A stretch of 64,000 bases of DNA from Russula earlei (Eukaryota; Basidiomycota; Agaricomycetes; Russulales; Russulaceae), in contig JAGFNK010000288.1 in assembly GCA_025769875.1 (NCBI GenBank), positions 1 through 64,000 of the forward strand, in the 5' to 3' direction. A program made the translations under genes and the position numbers. The notes under the pieces were generated by a model that saw only the letters and a list, made by a program, of their open reading frames with translations, searched no databases and was not told the DNA's origin. Positions within the stretch are counted from its first letter, which is position 1, and each line of letters begins with the position of its first letter. Below, piece by piece: positions 1-12,540 of this stretch.

Positions 1-2134
1 GAATCAGATCAGACGAACGCTGCCTTGAGCGGAAACGCCGCCTCCGACCCGACCAACAAAAAGAACGTGTGCTTTTGGAATCGGAGTCCCCGCCCGGGCC
101 AACTGCGCCTCGGACTCCAGTGCGATGCCTCAGTCAGCTCCAACTCCACAACTTGATACGATAAGAAACGCCGAGGGACCCGGTCCGAGGCCCATATTCA
201 TCCGTCGTTGCGGCCGGTCGTGGAGAGCGTCTGCGTCTTCGCGCGCCGAGGTCGAATCGAAACGGAGACCATCCGAGTCCAATCCCCGATCAGACGAGCG
301 CTGGTTAGCGAGCACGTTCGGTGGCACTCCTGATCGGTTTCTACTCTCGCTGTTGCTGTGTGTGGCGGTCTCGGTTTCGGGGCTCGTGATCTCTGGCTCC
401 AACGCTCATCAGGTGCCTGGCCCTGCCCTCGATGAACGATCTTTTTTTCTCCGTCTCATATTTCCACGTTATCCATCCCCCCATTCTCCCTCCCCGCCCC
501 TACCGTCACCGTCGCGGTGTTCGGGACGCACGCGTTCGATATACGGACATGTTGTGTTGCGACGGATCCCACCTCCCTCCTGCCGCCGCCCCTCCGCGGT
601 TCGTCCTTCGGGACTTTCTTTGTTCCTAGGCCCCTTACTGCGCGCGCCCCTTGGTACGTAGCGTGCCCCCTCGCCGGCGTCGCCTTGCAACTCCATGTTG
701 CCCAAACTCGTATTGTGCTCCCTGTCGAGCGCTACGCCGTCGTCCTTCCTCCCCTCTATTCGACTTATTCGTCGCCATGAGCGCCCGTCCGCGCGTACTT
801 AACCACCCCTTCCCCCCTCCCTCCCCCTCCCCCTCGTGCACTTTGCCTTTGCCTGCCTAGCGTACGACCCAGGAAGATCAGACAAAAACAAAACAAAAAC
901 AAAAACAAACGGCTCGCCAAAGCACAACACAAAAGCAAGAGAGAGGGGCGTGCCGCCGTCTTGCCGGTGCACTCATGAATCATGGTCTTGAGTCGAGCCC
1001 GAGCCTCGAGTCCCTCTCCTGTCCTGTCCTGTCCTGTCCTGTCCTGTCCTGTCCCGTCCCGTCCTGCCACAAACCAGCGTAACACCCGTCCGTCTCGTCC
1101 GTCCAGGTTCCATCACCGGCCTGCCCTCTTCGTCGATCCATAGGCCGCTCTTCCCCCCCCCCCCTGCGTGGCGCTCAAATCTCGTCCTCATCCTCCTCCC
1201 AGCCACCCTCATCCTGTCTCTCTCACACACAACGTAAACTTCGCGCGCGGCGCAGGTTTTCGCGCCGCGTCACTCACTTTGCACTCGCGCACTATCACTA
1301 TCGCACGCCGCCGATCTTCTTCGCTTACCACGTACAGCTTGCAGACCGGTACCGGTGCTTGCTTCTTCTCTCTCGCTCGGCCCTGGACCGGAACGCGCGA
1401 GCGCGTGCGGCCATCAGCCCGCTAGTTCCAACCGAGTCTCTGGTTCCGAGGTGGAACGTAACAAGGACAGACTTGATCAGACCGTGCGCGTCGAACGAAC
1501 GTCGTCCTCGACTTTTGACCGAGCGGCATCGTATGTCAACCTAGCTCAGGCTGGCTGGTCCTTCAATATGCTTTCGGTGTCCCGGCGTCGTCTTCGTGGT
1601 TGCGAGGCCCACTTTAACATTGCTAGTACAGTACGCAGTACGGGCCGTAGAGTCGACATCATTCATCGTCAAGATCTCTTGAATCAGGCTGACAGACAAC
1701 TCGGCACCTTGGTGGCTATGAGGTCGTGCTATTCAGAACGGGGCACTAGCACGTCCAGACTCTACGGTCAATTTGTGACTCCTTACCAGACACCTCTCAA
1801 GTCACTCTCGTAGTATAGAATGAAACCCTGAGGGTAGATGCTTCAGATTCTCCCGAGGCACTTAGGTGACATACGGCTTGGACCCCGCGCGGTTCCGTTT
1901 AGGTAGCATGAGTATAAATCCGTCATGAAAGGCATTTCTTATACTTCAACTCCAGCCAAAGGTCAAAGATCGTAGTGGGAGACAACGGTGAGGGAAAACA
2001 CAATGCTGAATAGGGTAACGTGGGATAACTGAAGAGGGCAGGAAGACCAATATTAGGATGATACCATGTAGGATTTTGGATATCATGGAGCGAGACATCG
2101 GAGGGGAATCGGATGAGGGCATGACACCGTAAGC
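1..2134. other. Intergenic region, no supported gene
   Basis: This stretch lies downstream of the beta-tubulin stop. It is GC-rich and CpG-rich, with long C/T-rich tracts, an AAAAC-type repeat near 885-910, a TCCTG pentamer repeat near 1016-1065 and a poly-C run near 1156. Open frames overlap on both strands, are rich in low-complexity Arg/Ser/Pro, and show no recognisable domain. I see no convincing gene. Part of 1850-2134 is probably the beta-tubulin 3' UTR. Confidence 0.6.
1016..1065. repeat. TCCTG pentanucleotide microsatellite
   Basis: About seven TCCTG units are followed by TCCCG variants. It lies in non-coding DNA. Read on the minus strand it produces an artefactual Arg-Thr-Gly-Gln-Asp repeat. 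Confidence 0.9.
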
Positions 2135-4046
<1,912 letters not shown>

Positions 4047-4339
4047 TCTGGAGGCAGTGGGTCAGTAAAAACACATTTTGCGACGCGACGTGAAACAGGA
4101 ACGGAAAGGCGAGGAGGGACCGGGCTTAAAAACAAGCGGGAATCGAGAGGACGTACTTGATGGGATTGGGAGGAGTGAGACGGAAGAGGCAGTTGGGTGA
4201 GAGACAAGGGGAAATCGACAAAAACGAAGGGAAGAAGACACGTTCGGGTCTAGGGCTTATTTGGGGCGGAGTCCGAATACCACCTGCCACCTCTAGTATG
4301 TAACGGCATGATATGTGTATGGATATCGATTGTCCTAGC

Positions 4340-7021
4340 CTAACGCTCCCGTGGTGTCTCGACGCTATCCTCTCCCTGTTGATGTCCCTCGCCACCCTTC
4401 CCAATAAGCGTCGTCCTCTCGTCCCTGAAGGGCTCCGTCTGCATCATCATCGTCCCGGCGTACCCGATCGCCGAGTCGTCCACCACAATCGCGCCAGTGC
4501 GTTGGTCGAGACAGAAGCGGAGCGACGCGAGGGCGCGCGAAAACGCCGCCTGGTTGTCGTGCGGCATCAGCAGCGCGCCAAAGCCCGAGTGCGCCGTCAA
4601 TGCCACGGCCGAAACGATCGAGCCCGGAGGGTGCGCCATGGAGATCTTGCCCCGTCGCCGGAAGTGCATGTAATGGAGGACGAACACGACGGCGGCCACT
4701 AACATGCAGATCGTGGCGAGGAGGTGGGCGGAGAGGGGTCTGCGACCACGTGTGACGTGAGTTCAGCGTCTGAGAATCGGAATGCGGGCCATGACGTACT
4801 CGACATAGAGGCGCGGGACAAGTTGTGTGAGTACCGCATCGACCGTCTTATTTGTTAGTATAAAGTAATTCGTCTTGGTTGCAAGGGAGAGGTGTTGGGA
4901 CTATTGAGGTTGGAGATTAGTGTCATCTACCCGCAAACAAGAGGCAATGACGCACATAGACCTGGCTGGTATAATTCAAAAAACCGTTTGGATCCTGGAA
5001 GACAGACTGTAAACCTCCGGGAGCCTGCACCGCCTGGCGAAATATAGTGTTGGGGATGCCAGTGCGGATTGCATTTGCGCGAGACTGCACATTGACGTCG
5101 GTGGAACTGTTAAAGATAAGTCTACGCAGACCTGTGGTGAGACGGGCCCAATAAAAAAAGGAAAAAGAATATTTGCCCATTGTAGGGGATCCCGTTCAAG
5201 GGTGGTCCAGAGACGTTGTTCGGCGTCGGATAGTTATCAATTGGTGTAACGCTCGTGAGCGAGTTATTGTTGAGAAGAGCGAATGCGGTCACGTCGAAAA
5301 GCTCTATTTGTGGTTCGCAGAAAACAGCGGCCGAGTTGTTTGGATTAAATTGCCAAAAATAGAAGAAAACCTAAGTTCATTCAACACGCGATGAACGTCG
5401 CTTAAAACCTGGAGAAGGAGGCGCATACAGGTTGAAAAGTCACGTCTGTTGAGTTCGAACCACAATTTGGCACGTTCACTACTCCGTACTGTTGCTCTGC
5501 GTTGTTGGGATTGATGCTTACTTGCACCGGACAGCCGTCGATGGAAGTCGCGGAGATGGTGGTGGTGTTCGAATTGGACGGAGTCACCGAAAGTTGATTT
5601 GGAATTGCACAATGGACGTCGGTTCGGATGCCGGTGGTGTTTATGCTCACGGTGCCATTTAGATAAGCATTCGTAGGAAACTATGATCAGAACGGTCAAC
5701 GAAAAGGGCTCGAGACAATCTTCAGTGGGATCATAAATACCACAAATTCGGCAGTAGCCCAGCCACCACGCACGAAGGAAGGATCCCCGATGCCGTCAAA
5801 GACTGAATCGTTGATAAGCCCCACACGGACGTGAACCTAGACAGACTCGAAGCATACCTGCCGCATTTGCGAACTTGGGATGAACGTATGTCAGCGGCAA
5901 CGACCATGAGTAGAATAAAATAAATGTATGCTCACACCAGCCGACGCGGCGAAGGAAGACAGGTCATTGATATTCGGAGAGAGCCCGATCGCTCTGAGGC
6001 TCTGAGCGGTGGAAGCTATGAACCAGCGTCATAATGACGCCAGACCGCGGCGCATCATGGCCACTCACGAGAGGACCTCGGAAGCTGCCTAACCGAGAAG
6101 ATGGCCCCAGCCAGCGGCTGGAATAGCAACGCTGCCAGCGACGTGAAGCCAGACACGAGAACGAATCGATGTTTGAACTTCAACGCATTGTACGTGATGA
6201 CCGGTCGGCTGGAAATTTCAAGCGTGGGCGCATGAGCGCATGTGAGTCTCGGTCGCAAGAGGTATAACGTTTCTTCACCTGTCCGCGACCTGTGCAGGCA
6301 TTCAGAGTCGGTAGAGGGTACGCGGGCGGGATGCACCTACGTAGTCTGTAAGGAGGGTCTCGTCTGCCAAGGCCTGCCCTCGCGACAAGAGGAGGTATGG
6401 CTGTGACGGTGGTCAGAGGACGCAAACTGGGCGAGTAGGTCGCGTACGTTCCACAAACGGATGGCCCAGTCGAAAGCATGGACCATGAGCGCGAGGGGTA
6501 AGAAAATAAGCGAAGGAAAGAACGACTTTGGGCCCATGGCCGGATCAGTGTGATGCCGAATCGCCGACGGCATACGCGGCCTCGCTCACCGTCAAGAACT
6601 GCGTGGAGGCGAAGGAAAATATGTTCTTTGGTGGAACGGAGAAGCCTGCACGCTCAAGGTCGTCGGGCACAGAAATCGAGGAGAGGGATGCGCGAGAGAC
6701 ACACCTCCATTGTCGGTCGAAATCACGCGCGCGATTTCGAGCGCGATTCCTATGGAGCCGAGGAGCAGACAGCCCATGGTGACGACCCAGAAGCGCAACG
6801 CAATCGGTTCCTGTGCAAAAATTGCAAAAAAGATGAGGCAGGGGCTTCCCGGAAGTGCCCTCTACCCGGGACGAGTACGCACATATGGCGGATGTCGCTC
6901 TGACTCTTCGCCAGGTGTCGGGAAGGAGGGGTACGGTGCTGCGGAAGCGGAGGTGAGGGGGAAGAGCTGGGTCGGCGGGGCCTGGGGAGGGCAGTGGAGG
7001 GGATACTTGGGGGGAGTTCAT
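4340..7021 (-). CDS. Multi-pass membrane protein of a basidiomycete family (many exons)
   Basis: Not a protein of known function. The start is placed at 7021; exon 7021-6866 (52 codons) joins through a 55-nt intron to 6810-6705, then 6645-6590, 6525-6448 and 6400-6341. Later exons are clear by composition at about 6070-6200, 5935-6000, 5730-5850, 5420-5680, 5160-5400, 4950-5130, 4795-4850 and 4340-4740; some junctions remain uncertain. Visible features are a transmembrane helix soon after the N-terminus (FWVVTMGCLLLGSIGIALEI), further helices (SFFPSLIFLPLALMVHAF; FVLVSGFTSLAALLFQPLAG), a Ser/Thr/Asn-rich and probably glycosylated middle part with several NxT/S sites, and one helix near the C-terminus followed by a basic stretch (HFRRRGK) and a cytosolic tail. 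The architecture resembles the fungal DUF3433-type membrane proteins, an assignment from memory. It lies 293 bp upstream of beta-tubulin on the same strand. Confidence 0.75.
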
Positions 7022-8722
7022 GAGGTGGTGGTCTGTTGAGTGCAGTCGGACCAGCACCATTCATCAAGCGGGTCGCTTCGCTGGACCCTCCTCTCAGTAG
7101 TCAGCAGTTGCACTGCCCAGGGTAACGTGCCCTTCCCACCCGTTGCTTCCTCCACACGCTGCTGACGACCTCCCTCTTTGATAAGATACGACGGCCACAC
7201 TTTCCAAGTACTGGTGGCGTTGGTCGTGCGGGACGTCTCTGGCATGTCACGATTCCCTTTTGTCTGTCTGATTCGCTTGCGCCCCGCAACTTTTTACTTG
7301 CCGGAGGGTAGCCGCACCGTCTCCAACTCCCCGGTCATTCATTTGCCAATGCCGCGGTCACCATGCCGGTTTACAAAACGAGAACGACATTGCCCTCGGG
7401 TGCGAAATAAAAAGGCGCGCGCGCCGCAGCGAGTGTGCGCATGCTGTGGCCGCCTCACACCGCACCCCGCATCAACGTCGTACTTCATCATCCCTCTGCT
7501 TCTCCGTCATCTACCATTCCGTATTTTTTTTTTGGCTCGACTCCTCTGTCCTCACACCGGCACCGACCTTTATATCTATCTATCATTTGCCTCTACCTGT
7601 GGTCGTTAGATGCCGACCACGTAAAAAAAAAAAAGGCAAAGACTCATGCGACATCTGAACGTAAACAAATGTTCGGCATATGTGTGCATTCCGCCTCGAA
7701 AAAGTCACATCTCCCAGCGCCCGCCCTCGAGGCGAAGCGAGCACTTTGAAGCTTTCGCCCCCGCTTCGCACTCTTGTCCTCTTCGATGGATGATCTTGGT
7801 TCACCACAACCAATAGAGAGGTAGCGCTTACTATCGCCCACAATCGAGGGCTACCACGTGGCGCCACCATAATAAATCATATGGCAGCGATAGCCGCGGA
7901 TCTTTGAGAGGTTCTCTTCTCTAGAAAAAACAAACGAGCATCGCTTTATGAACGCCACGACGCAGATCACACCGCCTGATCGTCTTGCAATCGTCAGGAA
8001 ATCCACCTCGTTTCGAGACATCCACTACTGCAAATCACCGTTGAGGAGCAGAGACACGATCCGCCGCTTAACAGCTCTTCCACCTCACTCGCGAATGAAC
8101 TTGAGCCCTCGCGAATCGACCACGATGGAGCCCGACAAGGCGATCAGAGGAAGAGATGGTGGCATCCGTACCAGCATTGGCAATTACGATCATTTCGCTA
8201 CCTCGACTCGTCGTGCGGGGTACGATATCGTATACAATACATGAAACGAACCGCGGCCGCGGCAGAAGCGTCCCAACGCTCTGCACCACCCATCTCCGAC
8301 CCGACGGCGATGGCGGTCACTGGATGAGAGTATGGTCAGTGTCCGGGGTCACCGAGACGACATGGTTCACGGTTCGTCGTCTCGCGCAATCTCAATCTCA
8401 TGGTTCGTTCGGTACAAGTTAAGCGGCGTGTCGTCGCTTCAATTGATGCGATGCGAGATCCCTCATCACCCTGCACATCTTTGAGCCCTGAATCACATGC
8501 GAGCACCTCTTCGCTGTGTCGCGGTCCGTTGTGCCTCTTCTTTTTTCCGGAAACTCTTGGTCGGTGCCTTGGCTGGCGCACAAGCCAAATCCGGGTTTTC
8601 CCGCTGCCGAGAACCCGAGTTGTTCTCGGGTTATCTTCCCACCTCTCCCGATCGTCATCGTCAACCGAACGGGTGAATGATCGGCGTTCCAACCTGGCAT
8701 TGGTCGGCTGAGGAGAGGGAGG
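7022..8722. other. Intergenic region, no supported gene
   Basis: GC-rich spacer between the membrane-protein gene and the transporter pseudogene. It contains a poly-A run near 7622 and T-rich tracts near 7520. Overlapping frames occur on both strands, with no domain and no splice pattern joining them. Confidence 0.55.
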
Positions 8723-10570
8723 CTAAGTTGAGATGAGTTTATATATGTTATCACAATACAATACAAAACGTACCACAGAGATGTAGACAGCCGAGCTCAG
8801 GATTATCGTTGCCCCGGTGATCGAGAGCGGGGTTGGGATCGTATGAAATACGAGCAACTCAAACGCGGCGGCAAAGACAACCGGCGTGATATTACTTGAA
8901 CTCCTCGTTTTTGGAAAATAGCGCCACATTTGCTCCTCGCGAACAGGGCTCCATACCGAGGTGTACATGCCACGCCTCCTCCCTTTGAAATCTCATCGCC
9001 AGATGCGTCTTGGCCACGTGGACGCAGACGCTAAGCCTCGGACGGTTGGTTGCGCGCAAAGGGGAGGACACGAAACGGCTACGCACCCGTGCCATCAGAC
9101 CGCGAAGGCCGAGATCAGAAAAAAGGAGCAGCATCATGGCAATTCCACAAATTGAGCGTGGGAACGACCGGAGGGACCTTGAACGCGATCATGCTGGGGA
9201 GGTCGTCAGTCCGAGGAAGGACGATGCTTTTGCCCCCCTCCCCCTCCCTTTTTTTTTTGGACGAGGACACACGCACCCCACGGTGGAGATCAGCACGGAC
9301 TGCGAGCAGAAGAAAGAGAGCGCATGGAAGCGCATGCGCCCGCTTCCCGATCGTGCGGAGGAGCGTGTCTACCGAATAAAAATAAGCCAAAAAAAACAGA
9401 ACTGGCCCCTCCCCCCCGGGGGGGAGAGAGAGAGTGTGTGTGTTGCATTGCGTGCGGCTCACGACTACCCGTCGCGCCACAAAACAAAAAATAAAAGAAT
9501 ACATGAGCGGCCGACACCCAGCGAGCGGGCGCCCGAATTGACTGACGTTTTTTACCGATACCATCCTCGGCCCTTGTCGCGTCTGACGACGAGGACGACG
9601 CGCCGCCGGAATAGGTAGTACGGCCTCACGGCCTGGCAATCCAAAATAACCCCGGAGAGAAGCCGCCTGCTGGAAACCATGCCCCCGCGCGCGCCACCAC
9701 CGCCCATTCTATCATGAATTGAATGAAACGATCGAGAGGGCGGTCAATAAAAAAAAAAAAAAACGCCCCCACTTTACGGCTTGCGACGATCTCCCTCGGA
9801 GAGAGCCTCATCCCGCAAGAATATCGCCCCCCCCCCCCCCCCACCCACAAACGGCCGTGAGGGCGGGCGAGAGGAATTTCAACACGACCGGGTCGGACAG
9901 TTGCTACAGGGAGACGTACGTTCTGGAGAGGGCGAGACGAACCCGATCGACGTTGAAACGCGTACGACAGACAGATCAGATCAGATCACGAGAACGAGGA
10001 GGGATCTTCTCTTTCTGCTGACCCTGCGACGCCTCGGAGAACCAGCAGCGGACGAACGCCCTTCGGGCCAAGCAAGGGATCTGGGATCTTCCGCCAAAGC
10101 CTGACAAATGGATAAACGCTCTTTTCGGCGACGGGAGAAAACCTGTCGTCGACAATGAAACGAGGGGGGGGGGGGCAGGGGGTTCGTACATTTACAGCCA
10201 CGGAGTAGATGCATATCAAAGCCTGGTTCGGCAACGGACGGCGCGAAGAGAAGTCGAACTGCAGGTGCTCACCATCCGGACCCATATCAACATAAAAAGC
10301 GGACCGTCCGGACATCAGCCCCTACTGCAAAGAGGAGCCCGAGCTCCACGTGGCAATGGGCAACGGACACGCACCTCGAGAATCGGCATGCGCTCGTCCA
10401 AACCGTTGAGCCACTTCACAGAGACGTTCGGCGAAGAAAAAATGAGACGGCGCAACGAGTAACAGCCCGGGTATTTTTGGCCATCACGATGAAGGCGGAC
10501 GCGGCCGACTTGAGATGCTGCCACCACCCCCGGTGGGATGCCACAGTCCCGCCTCCCTCGGATGGCGGCA
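8723..10570 (-). pseudogene. Decayed DMT/EamA-family transporter paralogue
   Basis: A diverged copy of the intact transporter at 10913-12540, in the same orientation. Matching pieces run in the same order: an N-terminus with a SPLLPP motif (about 10555), the VKWLNGLDE segment (10400-10425), an LIWVRM mini-exon, RKIPDPLLGPKGVRPLLVLR (10040-10110), a TLLRTIGKRAH block (9330-9370) and the C-terminal helix ending at 8723. The reading frame is broken repeatedly. About 5 nt are missing before VKWLN compared with the intact copy. An in-frame TAG falls just before the block matching LSLSDATVLTFLAP. The FFGVVLIARP block has lost frame. Bases are missing after TIGKRAH. Long poly-C and poly-A runs near 9830 and 9750 interrupt the middle. 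I infer a tandem duplicate that has lost function. Multiple assembly errors are less likely because base substitutions accompany the indels. Confidence 0.8.
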
Positions 10571-10912
10571 GCAGTGGCGACATCTCATCCGGAACCGACA
10601 ACGGGGCCCCTTCATTATATGGCCGGGAACAGGTGGAAGAGCGCACGATGGACATGATGACCCGGAGAAGAAATTTTGCAAGCCGCCCGAAAAATAACGA
10701 TGTGCTGACGTACAACAAAGCCGGAGCGTCTCCAAGCGCCAACATCACAGGTTAAAAAAAAAAAAAATTAGATAGGTTTTGGCGGTAATCAGTGTTCCCC
10801 GCGGCAGTTTAACATTCATCCAGAGGACGACGCCTACTGAATCCTAATGACCGACGACGTAAAATTTCAATTTCAGTTGGCTAATTTATTTTTATCCTTG
10901 TGCATCTTGCAA

Positions 10913-12540
10913 TCATGACCCCGGATCGTCGTTATCGTTGCCAGGAAGCGGTCGGTCGAGGGTGGTTGACTTGAAAGTTGTTTTTGTCAGCTGAGCGAAC
11001 CGTGACATGAGCATGAACTTCGGGTGGAACGAGAAAGATATTACGGAGGTATAGATAGCGGAGCTCATGATAATGGTCGCCCCGGTCATTGACATTGCCG
11101 AGGGTGTGGTGTGGAAAAATATGAATTCCAACGCAATGGCAAAGACGATCTAGAATAGCTCGGTCGACACGTCGAAAGAGCAAGTGAAAGACAGACCGAG
11201 GTATAAAGTGCAAGGGCACCGCGGGAGGCTGTCTCTCGCTGGAGACCCATGACCAAGAGTATCTTGACAATTTTAGCGAAACGCGACGAACCGAAAAGCA
11301 ACAAGGCGTTGAAGAACACACCTGGGCAATCGTGCCTTGTATGCCGACGAGAAAGAGAATGCCAAGCCACAAAACATCCTTGGGTATCACTGGGTCAATC
11401 TTAGATATCACCATGCTCGTGTCGAGGTCAGGGGTTCCTCCAGGATGCAAGGGGACCAGTGAAAGGCATACCCTATGGTGGAAACCAAGACACAGTAAAA
11501 GGAAAAGTAAGTCAGAGAGTGGACAGGGTGCGCCCGTTTTCCGATTGCACGGAGGAGTGTGTCTGTGGCAATCAAGAGATAAATACACAGAAAGGGATGG
11601 AGGAAAGCACACTCAAAGGTGGCGGTCGCGCCAACGACACTGACTAGAGCTGCACTATGGCATGATATGAAATGAACGTCTTGCATATAGGCTGGGCCCT
11701 TACGCGACGGACAACATCCTCTGCTGGGGCGTCACGGTCTTAGACGAATCCCCTTTCGGACAACCAAACAGAAATTGTGGCCGGGCAATCAAAACTACCC
11801 CAAAGAAGCTGCAGACTTGAACACCTCGTTAAAAGAGACCACAGCAAGATGTGACTGGAGGTTCTTACGCCCAGAGAGCATCTCCCGGAGTGAGAGGGGT
11901 TCCTTGAGAAACACCGCCCCGGAGAAGCCGGTAAGGATGGGGGCAAGAAATGTCAGCACGGTTGCATCAGACAACGACAGATATTTCAAGGACGAATATA
12001 ACCCAAAAAGACCGAAGAAACTGAAAAACGAGGCTGAGAAGGATTATGATGATGGCGGAAGACGCTACCCTGAAAAACCTCGGAGTACGAGCAATCGCCG
12101 GACTGCTTTTGGACCGAGAATCGGGTCAGGGATCTTGTGCCAAAGCCTGAGAATGATTGGAAGTCTGAATGTGGGTGAGATCGGAGGAGAGGCGCACATA
12201 TACGCAACGCAGCAGAGAGCCGTCGTGGTCTTTTCACCGCTCCAGATATGCACAGTGAATCACATCCGGGCACTTACCATTCTGACCCATATCACCTACA
12301 GAGATCGGTTTTGGACTCGGACGGGGTCGGCACAGAAGAAAGACATACTTGGAGAATTGGCACGGGCTCGTCCAGGCTATTGAGCCACTTGACACAGATG
12401 TTCATCCCAGAGAAGAAGAACTGAGAGGTGGCGACGAGCAACAGGCCAGCGTTATTGAAAGCAAATCTCGACGCAGAGAACGATTGCACGACATGTGGGC
12501 TGCGGGTTGGGAGCAGGGGCGACGATTCGTGATCGGCCAT
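10913..12540 (-). CDS. DMT-superfamily (EamA) membrane transporter, 371 aa, 11 exons
   Basis: Drug/metabolite transporter with about ten predicted helices; the substrate cannot be inferred. Exons: 12540-12349, 12295-12278 (an 18-nt mini-exon), 12229-12198, 12146-12069, 12020-11869, 11815-11704, 11654-11611, 11562-11472, 11415-11322, 11262-11197 and 11149-10913. They sum to 1116 nt. Family landmarks are the VKWLN motif ending helix 1, KIPDPILGPKAVR, the LSLSDATVLTFLAPILT helix, FLKEPLS, FFGVVLIARP at the end of the first EamA half, RAIGKRAH in the second half, and MGLQRETASRG before the last helices. The C-terminal tail is polar and ends in several Asp residues. The neighbouring region 8723-10570 is its broken paralogue. 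The plant and animal SLC35G-like proteins are the nearest type I can name. Confidence 0.88.

Noticed and set aside
125..1085. Overlapping long frames on both strands at the window start
   Set aside because: They are Arg/Ser/Pro-rich, overlap each other in opposite directions, run through a pentamer microsatellite and show no domain.
9010..9640. Frames of about 200 codons on both strands at 9.0-9.6 kb
   Set aside because: They overlap the minus-strand transporter pseudogene, whose TLLRTIGKRAH block explains the sequence.
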